NCBI GenBank assembly: GCA_029250605.1 | Contig: JAQXEZ010000020.1 | Coordinates: 40,500 to 104,499, forward strand | From: Candidatus Thalassarchaeaceae archaeon | Lineage (GTDB): Archaea; Thermoplasmatota; Poseidoniia; Poseidoniales; Thalassarchaeaceae | Reading direction: 5' to 3' | DNA: 64,000 nucleotides | Shown here: positions 43,205-51,148 of the stretch, one piece after another | Layout of the letters: each line of letters begins with the position of its first letter | Position numbering within the stretch: the stretch's first letter is position 1 | The notes under the pieces: model-generated | Database searches by the model: none | Told to the model about the DNA's origin: nothing | What the model saw: only the letters and a program-made list of their open reading frames with translations | Made by a program: the position numbers and the translations under genes

Positions 43205-43555
43205 ATGGGTCTGACTTTCATGGAGGCTGTAGCAACATGGTCCGATGCCATGGAGAAGAGGGACACCTCGAAGCTGGAGGAGATTCTCTGTGATGAGGAC
43301 TTCTCGTGGGACAGCTTGAATTCTGGCGGGTCCACAAATCTGGAAGATACGTTGGCCTGGATCATGAGTACCGACATCACCATCGGGGACTTCAAGACGC
43401 TGCGGGACTACGATGACGTGTTAACCGGGATGCACTCGGTAACAGAGCCTGGGAGAGATGAGACCGTGGTTCTCTGCGTACTGCATCTTTCCTCCAATAG
43501 GGACAAGGTGGTGACCTGGACGATTCTCAGAGCTCCGGTCTACAAGGGCGAATAG
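43205..43555 (+). CDS. NTF2/SnoaL-like small protein
   Basis: A 116-residue cytoplasmic protein. The opening MEAVATWSDAMEKRDTSKLE resembles the first helix pair of the SnoaL/NTF2-like cone fold (helix, then residues about 30-50 forming the cone edge), followed by beta strands (VTEPGRDETVVLCVLHLSS, VVTWTILRAPV). No active-site Asp/His pattern can be claimed. It sits between a membrane protein and vsr, four and ten bases apart, and has a purine-rich GGGGGAGTGATAG before its ATG. The fold call is moderate and the function unknown. Confidence 0.55.
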   Translation: MGLTFMEAVATWSDAMEKRDTSKLEEILCDEDFSWDSLNSGGSTNLEDTLAWIMSTDITIGDFKTLRDYDDVLTGMHSVTEPGRDETVVLCVLHLSSNRDKVVTWTILRAPVYKGE

Positions 43556-43565
43556 GGGGCTCTCA

Positions 43566-43988
43566 ATGGAGGTGCCCCCCGCGTCTTCCCCTGCTGTTCA
43601 CAATGTGATGGTTGCGAACAAGTCTACGAATACTAAGCCTGAGATCATCGTTCGAAGGGCCCTGAGAGCATCTGGTTTTCCGGGGTACCGCCTCCATTGG
43701 AGGATTAATGGAGACGGGGGCGGATACATCTGCAGGCCTGATATTGCATACCCTGGCAGGAAGTTGGCTATATTCGTCCACGGATGCTTCTGGCATAGGT
43801 GCCCCAAGTGCGATCTGGGCCTTCCCAAGTCTAACGTCGACTATTGGAGCCAGAAGTTCGAGAAGAACGTCGAAAGGGATAGGAAGAAGGAGATATCACT
43901 GCGGGATATCGGGTGGACGGTTCATACGATTTGGGAGTGCGAGTTGGATAATTGTGCTTCCCAGTTGTTTGAGATACTGAGCGATTAG
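43566..43988 (+). CDS. vsr: Very short patch repair (Vsr) endonuclease
   Basis: A 140-residue mismatch nicking enzyme that cuts beside T in T:G mismatches produced by deamination of 5-methylcytosine. KPEIIVRRALRASGFPGYRLH (about 24-44) opens the fold; RPDIAYPGRKLAIFVHGCFW (57-76) carries the catalytic Asp59 and the aromatic wedge region, then HRCPKC, and KNVERDRKKE (100-109) plus the final TIWECEL are all as in E. coli Vsr. The zinc ligands appear retained in the HRCPKC segment. No cytosine methyltransferase or other restriction-modification gene is seen within 20 kb on either side. It is co-oriented with the small genes upstream and ubiB downstream. Confidence 0.92.
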   Translation: MEVPPASSPAVHNVMVANKSTNTKPEIIVRRALRASGFPGYRLHWRINGDGGGYICRPDIAYPGRKLAIFVHGCFWHRCPKCDLGLPKSNVDYWSQKFEKNVERDRKKEISLRDIGWTVHTIWECELDNCASQLFEILSD

Positions 43989-44003
43989 GAAACAGAATTT
44001 GAA

Positions 44004-45248
44004 ATGGGGGACGTTCTAAGGAGTGGCGTGCGCCTCCTGACATTCCTCAGATTCTTCAGAGAGATTCGGAAGGATGGCCCGGCAGACCTTGATTGGATTC
44101 AGAAGCAGGGATTATTGGCAGTCAAACTGACTCAGATTTTCGCCCTCAGGCCCGACATGCTGAGCATCGAGAAGTGCCGGCAGCTCCAGAGGATGTATCG
44201 GAACGCTGCGACCATAGCTAGCGAAGATGTCAAGAGGATCTTGAAAGAAAGGGCCCCTGAATCATTCCACGAATCCATTGTGTGGTTCGATGAGAATCCT
44301 CTCGCTGCAGCATCTGTAGGACAGGTTCACAGAGCAACTTTGGCTACTGGTGAAGAAGTGGTCGTGAAAGTGGTCAAGGCTGATCACAAGAAGAGGTTCC
44401 AGAGAGATGTCAAGAGGATGATGCGGATGATGCGGATTGCAATAGCACTGTCTCCAAAACTGAGGAAGGTGGGGAATCCAATCGCATTGCTGAACCACGT
44501 CCAGGACTACACTACTAGAGAGTTGGACTTGCGAAACGAGATCAGAGGCGGATCTGAGTTGAAATCGATACAAGAAAACCTGGCTGTAGATTTCCCAATG
44601 AAACGCCTCAGATTCCCGAAGTACTATCCCGAGATATCCAACGAACACGTTCTGGTTTCCGAGTTCGTGGAGGGGAAGACCCTCGAGGAGTGCATCGGGG
44701 ACGATAGCCTAGCATGGGACTATCTCATTGAGTTGTTCAGAATCCACGGAGCCTACATGTTCGGCGTCGGTACATTCCATGGCGATCTGCATCCTGGAAA
44801 CTGCATAGTTGACGGTGAGGGAAATTTTGTCTTCATCGACAATGGCGCGATTTGCAATGCTCCGAAGAACGTGAGCCTACCTCTGTTCAAGTTCTTCGAG
44901 GGACTCTCTAAGAATGACCTTGATTCGGCATTCGAAGCACTTCTCGGGCTCGCTGATGAGCGCCCCCCCGAAGAGAGGCTGATTCGATTCAAGGCCAGGA
45001 TGTCGGAAATATACGGTGGGTTCGGCGACAAGAGCGTTGGCGAGCAAAGCCTTACTGATCTGATGATGAAGACAGTGAGGGCCGCGGTAGAGGACGCGGG
45101 GGCTGACTTCGGGGAGGAGGGTTTTCCAATCATCCGCTCTCTGATGTACATGGACGGATTGGTAATCAGAACCCATCCAGAGGTCAAGTTGATTGCCGAG
45201 ATGGGTCCGTCACTGGTTGAGTTCAGAGAGAGGCTGGGCCTGGAGTGA
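44004..45248 (+). CDS. ABC1/AarF/UbiB-family atypical kinase-like protein
   Basis: A 414-residue UbiB-family protein (COQ8/ABC1K), a divergent kinase fold linked to isoprenoid quinone and other lipid metabolism. The alanine-rich loop NPLAAASVGQVHRA (98-111) and the catalytic-loop equivalent FHGDLHPGN (258-266) are clear, followed by IDNG (278-281) where the kinase Mg-binding motif is normally DFG. The family's KxGQ motif reads KLTQ (41-44), with Gly replaced by Thr. It starts 15 bases after vsr and ends four bases before the crtI-like gene. A quinone or carotenoid role is inferred from that position. Confidence 0.85.
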   Translation: MGDVLRSGVRLLTFLRFFREIRKDGPADLDWIQKQGLLAVKLTQIFALRPDMLSIEKCRQLQRMYRNAATIASEDVKRILKERAPESFHESIVWFDENPLAAASVGQVHRATLATGEEVVVKVVKADHKKRFQRDVKRMMRMMRIAIALSPKLRKVGNPIALLNHVQDYTTRELDLRNEIRGGSELKSIQENLAVDFPMKRLRFPKYYPEISNEHVLVSEFVEGKTLEECIGDDSLAWDYLIELFRIHGAYMFGVGTFHGDLHPGNCIVDGEGNFVFIDNGAICNAPKNVSLPLFKFFEGLSKNDLDSAFEALLGLADERPPEERLIRFKARMSEIYGGFGDKSVGEQSLTDLMMKTVRAAVEDAGADFGEEGFPIIRSLMYMDGLVIRTHPEVKLIAEMGPSLVEFRERLGLE

Positions 45249-45252
45249 TGTG

Positions 45253-46809
45253 ATGAGTGGGCATAGTGAAGTTCTGATCGTAGGCGCGGGTCCTGGTGGG
45301 CTGGCGTGCGCGATGCTGCTCGCCAAGGCCGGAGTCAGCGTTAGAATCCTCGAGAAGGCGGATGATGTGGGAGGGAGGACCCGGGTCTTCGAGAAGGACG
45401 GTTACAAGTTCGACAACGGTCCGACTTTCTTCCATTATCCAGAGATTGCTGAGGAGATCTTCGGTGCGCTGGGATTGGATGCTCATGAGGAGCTTGGTCT
45501 GATTCCTCTGGACCCCAATTATCGTCTGGTCTTCGGGGGGGGTGGAAGCCTGAATGCGACCACGGACATGGAGTACATGATCACCCAGATTACCGACCTC
45601 TGCGGTGAGAGGAACGCTGAGGGATTCAGGAGATACGTCGAGGACAATCGAACAAAGATGCGCCTATCTAAGAATTGCCTGAATACTCCTTGGAGGGGTC
45701 CGATGGACCTGATGAGCCGAAGGGCACTGAGAGTCACTAGGGTTCTCCGTCCATGGAGAAGCGTGGCCTCGGATTTAGCTAGGCTGTTCCCTGACGAGAG
45801 GATGCAACTGGCAATGTCATTCCAAACCAAGTACCTGGGGATGAGTCCTTTCCATGCGCCTAGCCTGTTCACCATCCTTGCATACCTTGAGTATGAGCAC
45901 GGGGTTTTCCACACGGAGGGTGGACTAGGAACGATAACCCAGAAAATGGGTGAGATTGCAAGGGGTTTGGGAGTCGAAATCCACCTCAACGAGCCCGTGA
46001 GTGAATTCCTCTTCGAGGGGAAAGAGGTGGTTGGCGCTAGAACATCAGAGGGAGAATATACAGCGGACAGGTACGTCATGAATGTGGACTTTGCAACAGG
46101 GATGAAGGGTTTGGTTCCTGACGAGCTGAGGAAGAGGTGGTCAGACAAGAAGCTGGACGAGAAGTCATACTCCTGCTCCACATACATGCTCTACCTTGGT
46201 GTAGACAAGTTGTATGACACTCCGCATCACCAGATCTATGCTGCGAAAGACTACCAAAAGAATCTGAGAGAGGTCACTGAGAACAAGGTGACTTGGGATG
46301 ATCCGTCTGTGTATGTGCAGAACGCCTGTGTCACAGATCCGACGATGGCTCCAGAGGGGCACTCCACCATCTACGTTCTAGTTCCAGCAAGCAGCAGTCA
46401 TGATGGCATTGACTGGGAGGAGATAAAGGAGGATTACATGGAAGTGATACTCAGGCAGATGGAGCATCTTGGGTTCACTGATCTCAAGGACCACATTGTC
46501 TCCCAGACGATAGTTACCCCAGATGACTGGGCGTCACGTGACATCTACAAGGGGGCGGTGTTCAATCTAGCCCATGGACTAGATCAGATGTTGTGGCGAA
46601 GGCCCCAGAACAAGTTCGAGGAACTGGAAAAGTTGTATCTTGTGGGAGGTGGGACTCACCCCGGTAGCGGTCTGCCAACTATCCTCGAGAGTGGGAGGAT
46701 TTCAGCGAAGATGATTTGCGCTGACATGGGGGTTGACCCCGATTGGAACGGTGCAGACCCGTGGTTTGAGGGCCTTAGACGGCCAAAAATCAAAGTTGGA
46801 AATAGGTGA
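45253..46809 (+). CDS. Phytoene desaturase (CrtI)-family oxidoreductase
   Basis: A 518-residue FAD-dependent oxidoreductase of the CrtI family (phytoene desaturases, carotenoid isomerases and related enzymes). The Rossmann motif is VLIVGAGPGGLACAML (7-22), then GRTRVFEKDGYKFDNGPTFF (about 44-63), a family-typical hydrophobic middle, and the C-terminal FAD contact LVGGGTHPGSGLPTILESG. I use the ATG at 45253; an upstream frame (45193) overlaps ubiB. It sits between ubiB and an ABA4-like gene, which supports carotenoid metabolism; whether desaturase, isomerase or ketolase cannot be told by eye. Confidence 0.88.
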   Translation: MSGHSEVLIVGAGPGGLACAMLLAKAGVSVRILEKADDVGGRTRVFEKDGYKFDNGPTFFHYPEIAEEIFGALGLDAHEELGLIPLDPNYRLVFGGGGSLNATTDMEYMITQITDLCGERNAEGFRRYVEDNRTKMRLSKNCLNTPWRGPMDLMSRRALRVTRVLRPWRSVASDLARLFPDERMQLAMSFQTKYLGMSPFHAPSLFTILAYLEYEHGVFHTEGGLGTITQKMGEIARGLGVEIHLNEPVSEFLFEGKEVVGARTSEGEYTADRYVMNVDFATGMKGLVPDELRKRWSDKKLDEKSYSCSTYMLYLGVDKLYDTPHHQIYAAKDYQKNLREVTENKVTWDDPSVYVQNACVTDPTMAPEGHSTIYVLVPASSSHDGIDWEEIKEDYMEVILRQMEHLGFTDLKDHIVSQTIVTPDDWASRDIYKGAVFNLAHGLDQMLWRRPQNKFEELEKLYLVGGGTHPGSGLPTILESGRISAKMICADMGVDPDWNGADPWFEGLRRPKIKVGNR

Positions 46810-46816
46810 GGTGGAA

Positions 46817-47254
46817 ATGGACTTATTCGATCTCTCTTTCTTCCTTTCGACGATGTGGGTTGGACCGTTCTGGTTCGCAATGCTAGTCTATCCTGAGCAT
46901 GAGAGGACTGAATCTGTAATGGGCGGATCTTTGTTCTTCCTTGGCCCGATCGTTATCTGGTGGGCGTTGATGGCATCGGATCCGCAAGCGCTTCTAGACT
47001 TCGCAATGGAATCTTTGGATCCGAGGAACGTGCTAGACGGGTTGGCCGATCTTTTGGGAACAAGGGCTGGGGCGTCTGCTGCTTGGGCTCACTTCGTTGC
47101 CGGTGACATAATGGTAACTAGATGGATGTGGAAGAGGTGCTTGGAGAGAGGGACAGAGAGATGGGTGTCTGCAGTCTCTGTTTTCTTCGGAGTCATGCTG
47201 ATGCCGGTCGGCGTTGCATTGCACCTAGCGCTGGTTCGTGACAACACGGACTGA
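46817..47254 (+). CDS. ABA4-like (DUF4281) membrane protein
   Basis: A 145-residue four-helix membrane protein starting at ATG 46817, seven bases after the crtI-like gene. The conserved second-half segment AWAHFVAGDIMVTRWMW, then VSAVSVFFGVMLMPVGVALH, matches the DUF4281/ABA4 pattern (WxHxxxxDxxxxRW and the final GP-like helix). In plants ABA4 is needed for neoxanthin formation from violaxanthin; the bacterial and archaeal relatives are uncharacterised. Cotranscription with a crtI-like gene makes a carotenoid-modifying role attractive. Length is normal for the domain. Confidence 0.75.
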   Translation: MDLFDLSFFLSTMWVGPFWFAMLVYPEHERTESVMGGSLFFLGPIVIWWALMASDPQALLDFAMESLDPRNVLDGLADLLGTRAGASAAWAHFVAGDIMVTRWMWKRCLERGTERWVSAVSVFFGVMLMPVGVALHLALVRDNTD

Positions 47255-47258
47255 TTTT

Positions 47259-47675
47259 ATGGAAGATTGGCTGGAGCACCTGATTGCGATTTCCTACGGC
47301 GTATGGATCGCATGGGTGGGCGTTCAGCACTTCCGAGACCCTTCGTGGTTCGAGCCGATAGTCCCTGATCTCCTTGGGAGTGCGAGGTTCTGGGTGTATG
47401 CCAGTGGGGTCTTCGAAATCATACTTGGCTTGGGAGTGGCCTTACCTTGGTTCCGCAAGGAGGCCGCATTTGGAATCACACTCATGCTTCTGGTTCTGTA
47501 CTGGGCCAATCTAAACATGTGGCTTAACGACATCCCGTTGGACGGGAAGACGTATGCTGGACACTGGCACGCACTGAGGGGGGTCGGGCAGGTGGTCTTG
47601 GTTTGCATCTCCCTGTGGTTGGGCGGATTTGAGACTGGTCAGAAGTTGTCGGAATGGGTCCGTTCTAGGGGATGA
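47259..47675 (+). CDS. DoxX-like small membrane protein
   Basis: A 138-residue four-helix membrane protein, started at ATG 47259, five bases after the ABA4-like gene. WVGVQHFRDPSWFEPIVPDLL and the following VYASGVFEIILGLGVALPWF resemble the DoxX/MauE pattern of a membrane helix, a proline-rich turn and a glycine-rich helix. The phosphatase gene converges on it, six bases from stop to stop. DoxX-type proteins are linked to quinone or thiol redox processes, but no catalytic residue is identified here. Confidence 0.65.
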   Translation: MEDWLEHLIAISYGVWIAWVGVQHFRDPSWFEPIVPDLLGSARFWVYASGVFEIILGLGVALPWFRKEAAFGITLMLLVLYWANLNMWLNDIPLDGKTYAGHWHALRGVGQVVLVCISLWLGGFETGQKLSEWVRSRG

Positions 47676-47681
47676 CGTGCC

Positions 47682-48467
47682 CTAGGTGAGTATCTGGTTG
47701 ATTCTGTGGACCTCTTCGACACGGCCCGTCTGGAGGTCGTAAGCAGAAATCCTAGGTCGATGCGCCGGGTCTCTGAGAACTATTCCTGTGTCAAGCAAGA
47801 CTGCGGAGGGCCGGTCGTCTTCCATAAGGACAGGGCTTCTCCAAATGCCCGCTTCTGGTGGGTCTACATCGAAGTTTGGGAGCATCTGAACAGGAGTGTG
47901 CCCTGCGATGATCTGCCTGTGTGAGTCCAATGGAGAGGTTGCCCGAAAGACCTCTCTGGACTTGAGTCGGTCCTCGTCCGATTGGTCGTCGAGGGGTATG
48001 TCTGCCCTGTATCCGGAGTGAGATAGTCGGAATCGGTCCAGTATGACTTCCGTTGGCAGGCTGTCGGTGTAATTCAGCCATAGCCTTGCGTTCTCCCTCT
48101 TCTCCTGTTCGCTGCTTCCCATGGAGTCAAGCGTTGCCCTGCCCCCTACTTTGTCAATCCAGAAATCCTGACGACGGGGGTTCTCCCCAAGAGCGATGGA
48201 CATCAGTAGCTCATGATTTCCCTTAATTGAGAAGATTCGGTCACTCTCGCTGACCATGGAGAGGACCCCGTGACTATCCGGGCCCCTGTCAATCAAGTCA
48301 CCGACGCAAATCACCATGTCCCCGTCGGTGAGTTCGAGTTTTCCCAGTAGAATCTCGAACTCTTCCCTGTATCCATGGATATCGCCGATCGCCCAAACCG
48401 AGGACCCAGCGTCCAGAGCACCTTGGAGAGCCGTCTCTAGGCCCTTATCCCTATGCGAGGGGGCCAT
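47682..48467 (-). CDS. Serine/threonine protein phosphatase (PPP-like metallophosphatase)
   Basis: A 261-residue calcineurin-fold enzyme. The three metal-binding blocks of PPP phosphatases are in order: GDIHG (28-32), GDLIDRG (56-62) and GNHE (83-86), followed by a distal His region SHSGYRADIPLDDQ and a GHTP segment (HTPVQML). Length is typical of prokaryotic PrpA/PrpB or diadenosine-tetraphosphatase relatives. It probably acts in the cytoplasm on phosphoproteins or dinucleoside polyphosphates; the two cannot be separated by eye. It is downstream of two membrane genes on the same strand, one base away from the first. Confidence 0.85.
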   Translation of the reverse strand: MAPSHRDKGLETALQGALDAGSSVWAIGDIHGYREEFEILLGKLELTDGDMVICVGDLIDRGPDSHGVLSMVSESDRIFSIKGNHELLMSIALGENPRRQDFWIDKVGGRATLDSMGSSEQEKRENARLWLNYTDSLPTEVILDRFRLSHSGYRADIPLDDQSDEDRLKSREVFRATSPLDSHRQIIAGHTPVQMLPNFDVDPPEAGIWRSPVLMEDDRPSAVLLDTGIVLRDPAHRPRISAYDLQTGRVEEVHRINQILT

Positions 48468-48468
48468 C

Positions 48469-48885
48469 CTACTCCTCTTCGTCCGACCTGGTCGGAATCA
48501 TTGGTGCCAACATCGCAACGATTAGCAGCACCGGGATCAGGATGAAAATGGCCCCCAAGAACCCTGCTGGAGGGCCACTGGGCCTGGGGATTGCAGGTTC
48601 TATCAGCATCCCTGTGATGAACATCGCCACCATCAGCGCAACTATTCGGATATTGTCTGTGGTGAGTCGCCCAAGGCCGCTTCGTATCTGAGCCAACGTC
48701 AGGATTAGGCCCCCTATCAAGAGCATCAGCGAGAGGATTGCGAATGGGTTTCCTCCTTGAGGTCCTCTGCCCTCCTCGAGAGAGGTCTCCATTGACATCA
48801 GAATCTGCAGAGAGATTGCTAGTATCGCTATTGCTAGGACGGCGATCATTGCCATTCTTCGATTGCTCTCTTTTCCTTGAGACAT
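48469..48885 (-). CDS. Four-helix membrane protein, unknown
   Basis: A 138-residue protein with hydrophobic segments near 10-30, 45-65, 77-93 and 105-128, and an acidic C-terminus (RSDEEE). It starts at ATG 48885 sharing its A with the stop of the next gene upstream (TGATG), so it is translationally coupled to the winged-helix membrane protein. No family was recognised. Cotranscribed with the phosphatase downstream. Confidence 0.6.
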   Translation of the reverse strand: MSQGKESNRRMAMIAVLAIAILAISLQILMSMETSLEEGRGPQGGNPFAILSLMLLIGGLILTLAQIRSGLGRLTTDNIRIVALMVAMFITGMLIEPAIPRPSGPPAGFLGAIFILIPVLLIVAMLAPMIPTRSDEEE

Positions 48886-49355
48886 CAGTTTCCTTCCTCC
48901 GTTAGTTCCACCCTCTTGCCCATTCCGTCCCTAATCCTCCTAATGTGGCCTTCTGCCTCCATCCGTGACAGGAGCCTGCTTGCCTTGGAATCGGTGAATC
49001 CTGTATCGCTGACTAGTTCAGCCTGCCACATCGAGCCATTGCTTGACGATAGTATGCCGACTACCTTTTGCTGGTCTGCCGAAAGCATCCTAGGTGTGCT
49101 CCGGGTATCTCTGCTTTCAGTGGCCGGTTGTCTGCGCGGGTCGTTCAGCCACATCAGCGATACACCGATGATTACGCCGACACTGGTGAGGAAGAGCGAG
49201 TAAATCACGTAGGAAGCGAAGTATCCGGATGTGCCGGATTCGAAGGTGAACGGAACCGCGATTAGAAGCATCAGCATGAACCCGCCTAGTGCCAGAGTAA
49301 TCCTAGCCACTCTGTCCATCGCGGGTTCCTGGCCCTCCCCAGGCGTCCGATCCAT
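48885..49355 (-). CDS. Membrane-anchored winged-helix (MarR/ArsR-like) protein
   Basis: A 156-residue protein. Two membrane helices (about 17-35 and 45-68) are followed by a linker and a C-terminal winged helix-turn-helix (about 88-156): LSADQQKVVGILSSS, AELVSDTGFTDSKASRLLSRMEAEGHIRR and the wing VELTEE. Similar archaeal proteins place a DNA-binding domain on the cytoplasmic membrane face. It is the first gene of a transcript with the membrane protein and the phosphatase downstream. Targets are unknown. The start has ATG in a short leader; a second internal Met (MDRVAR) is an alternative. Confidence 0.7.
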   Translation of the reverse strand: MDRTPGEGQEPAMDRVARITLALGGFMLMLLIAVPFTFESGTSGYFASYVIYSLFLTSVGVIIGVSLMWLNDPRRQPATESRDTRSTPRMLSADQQKVVGILSSSNGSMWQAELVSDTGFTDSKASRLLSRMEAEGHIRRIRDGMGKRVELTEEGN

Positions 49356-49434
49356 GTGTCGCCCACTACTGGTGTAGATGTGAAGGTTGGGCGGCTCGGT
49401 ATGTTAGTCCACCAAGCCGCTGTTTTTTCGGTGA

Positions 49435-50517
49435 TTACTCGGAATGACAGTACTGTCTATCCTCGTACCATGTTCCGCCGCTAGCCTCGCACTCCTCTTG
49501 GTTATCGGGGGACTCCTCTTCATCACCCCTGTCTTCATTCGATGAGTCGTCATCTCTTTCTCGCTCCTCATCCAGTTCGCTCCACTCGCAGTAGAATACG
49601 CCTTCGCCACGGTCTGTGGCCTCTGTCCAGACGCCCATCCTAGACTCGCACATCTCTTGGGTGATTTCCACACGATCCTCGCACCTGTCAGCCATCTTGC
49701 AGAATGCGTTACCCATTCTTCCTCGGAATCCATTCCTCATGTCATGGTCTCTGTCGCATCTTTTTTCGTATGCGCAGTCCCTGTGGTGCTCTGCTCGAGA
49801 GATCATGTGCCTTAGAGTAGTCCGTATTGTCTCTGAGTCGGCTGAGCAATCCTCGTTATCGATACAGAAGAGGATTGCCTCCTGAGCGGCCATGAGTTGG
49901 GTGGACTTCTCCTCTGCGAACTCTATCCTCTCTGTCTCGTCCCAGTCCTTCCTCTCGTCCCAGTCCTTGTATTTCTCATCATCACAATGAATACCAACGG
50001 GATTCTCTTCCCTTATGCAAATCTGATAGTCATCGGCCTTGTCAGCCTTGTCCTCATTGGTCACGGAGTCTGTCCCGTCTAACTTGGCCTGCATCCCATC
50101 AACGGCCCATGTTAGCTTCTCGATCATCTCGGATAGCGAGTCGTCGTCTGCCGTGCAGTCGGTGCTGTCTAGGCAGAACTGGAAGGCTGCGATTAGTTGT
50201 GAGTTGATGTCGATCCTCTGCTCGAGGTGCTCGGTCCTGTCCTCCATCCTGTCATTCATCCGGTTCTTCATTGCCTTCCTGATGTGCTTGCCCAGTGGCT
50301 TGCCGTCGGTCTCCTTGGCCTCCCATGTGTCCTCTCCGGTCACATCGTCGACTGCTCCCTCGAAGGGGTCCGCCTCTGCGTACACAGGTGCAGCGTAGTC
50401 CTCCAGGGTCGCTGCCACGGATGCTCCGGCTAGCAGTGACACCACCGCGAGTGCGACGACACCCATCGTGACTTTCTTCCTGTTCTGCTCCATTTTTTCG
50501 CTCTTTCCTGGCTCCAT
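49435..50517 (-). CDS. Secreted cysteine-rich acidic/basic protein
   Basis: A 360-residue exported protein. It starts at ATG 50517 behind AGGTGA, and a signal peptide follows (VTMGVVALAVVSLLAGASVAA). The mature part is extremely charged, with alternating Asp/Glu/Arg/Lys helices, for example HIRKAMKNRMNDRMEDRTEH, and three regions with paired cysteines: two FCLDSTDCTADDD and FCIDNEDCSADSE-type repeats, a CAYEKRCDRDH segment and a C-terminal CEASGGTWYEDRQYC. The paired repeats (about residues 105-125 and 225-245) show internal duplication. No homologue is recognised. A shorter start at 50493 is possible. Confidence 0.6.
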   Translation of the reverse strand: MEPGKSEKMEQNRKKVTMGVVALAVVSLLAGASVAATLEDYAAPVYAEADPFEGAVDDVTGEDTWEAKETDGKPLGKHIRKAMKNRMNDRMEDRTEHLEQRIDINSQLIAAFQFCLDSTDCTADDDSLSEMIEKLTWAVDGMQAKLDGTDSVTNEDKADKADDYQICIREENPVGIHCDDEKYKDWDERKDWDETERIEFAEEKSTQLMAAQEAILFCIDNEDCSADSETIRTTLRHMISRAEHHRDCAYEKRCDRDHDMRNGFRGRMGNAFCKMADRCEDRVEITQEMCESRMGVWTEATDRGEGVFYCEWSELDEERERDDDSSNEDRGDEEESPDNQEECEASGGTWYEDRQYCHSE

Positions 50518-50625
50518 TTCCTGTTCACCTTGGAGTGCCAGAAGGTGCAAAACCATATCATAATCTGTGCCAAATGCTCGGTATTCCGCGCAAAAAGCCG
50601 CAAAAGGTGTTCTTGCAGGTTCTGA

Positions 50626-51135
50626 CTATTCCAACGTGTTAGTGGGAACTGACCCATACGCGTTGTCGTGGGCCTGTCCGTCCTCGATCATCCATACTAG
50701 CCATAGAATTATTCCGATGCATGGTATCAATATGATAAGTAGCATCCAGCCACTCTTCCCGGTGTCGTGCAATCTTCTGACAGATACGGCTATGCTTGGG
50801 ATGATCATTCCAAGAACGGCCAGATAGGGAAGGAGGATTGCTAGCCCTGCGAGGCTTTCATTGACATCCATAAGGGCAATCGCACCTATAAGTCCGACGA
50901 TCTGTAAGACGGTGGCGACGACCACATATCCCAAGTATCCCCACCAGTATTCCGACCGTGATGCCCTTCCGGAGAAAGTGACGTACTTGTTCCTGTACAC
51001 TGTCGTTAGAGCGTCCATGAACCCCATCATCTGCTGTGGGCGGGGACTGAATGATGGTGCTGCAAATTGTTGTCCTTCTTGTGCTATTGGCTGTCCTTCT
51101 TGTACCATTGGCAAATCCTCGAGTCCCGTGCGCAT
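50626..51135 (-). CDS. DUF805 membrane protein
   Basis: A 169-residue protein with a low-complexity N-terminus (GQPIAQEGQQFAAP) and a C-terminal DUF805 domain of four helices. The family's opening FMDALTTVYRNKYVTFSGRASRSEYWW (about 39-65) is clear, as is the later VRRLHDTGKSGWML loop. DUF805 proteins are small membrane proteins of unknown role. It is between the secreted cysteine-rich gene and the aminotransferase, on the same strand, 13 bases from the latter's stop. Confidence 0.85.
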   Translation of the reverse strand: MRTGLEDLPMVQEGQPIAQEGQQFAAPSFSPRPQQMMGFMDALTTVYRNKYVTFSGRASRSEYWWGYLGYVVVATVLQIVGLIGAIALMDVNESLAGLAILLPYLAVLGMIIPSIAVSVRRLHDTGKSGWMLLIILIPCIGIILWLVWMIEDGQAHDNAYGSVPTNTLE

Positions 51136-51148
51136 AAGTGTTGTTACG

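Noticed and set aside
43205..45248. Restriction-modification system around vsr
   Set aside because: Only vsr is present; no methyltransferase, restriction enzyme or specificity gene could be recognised on either side.
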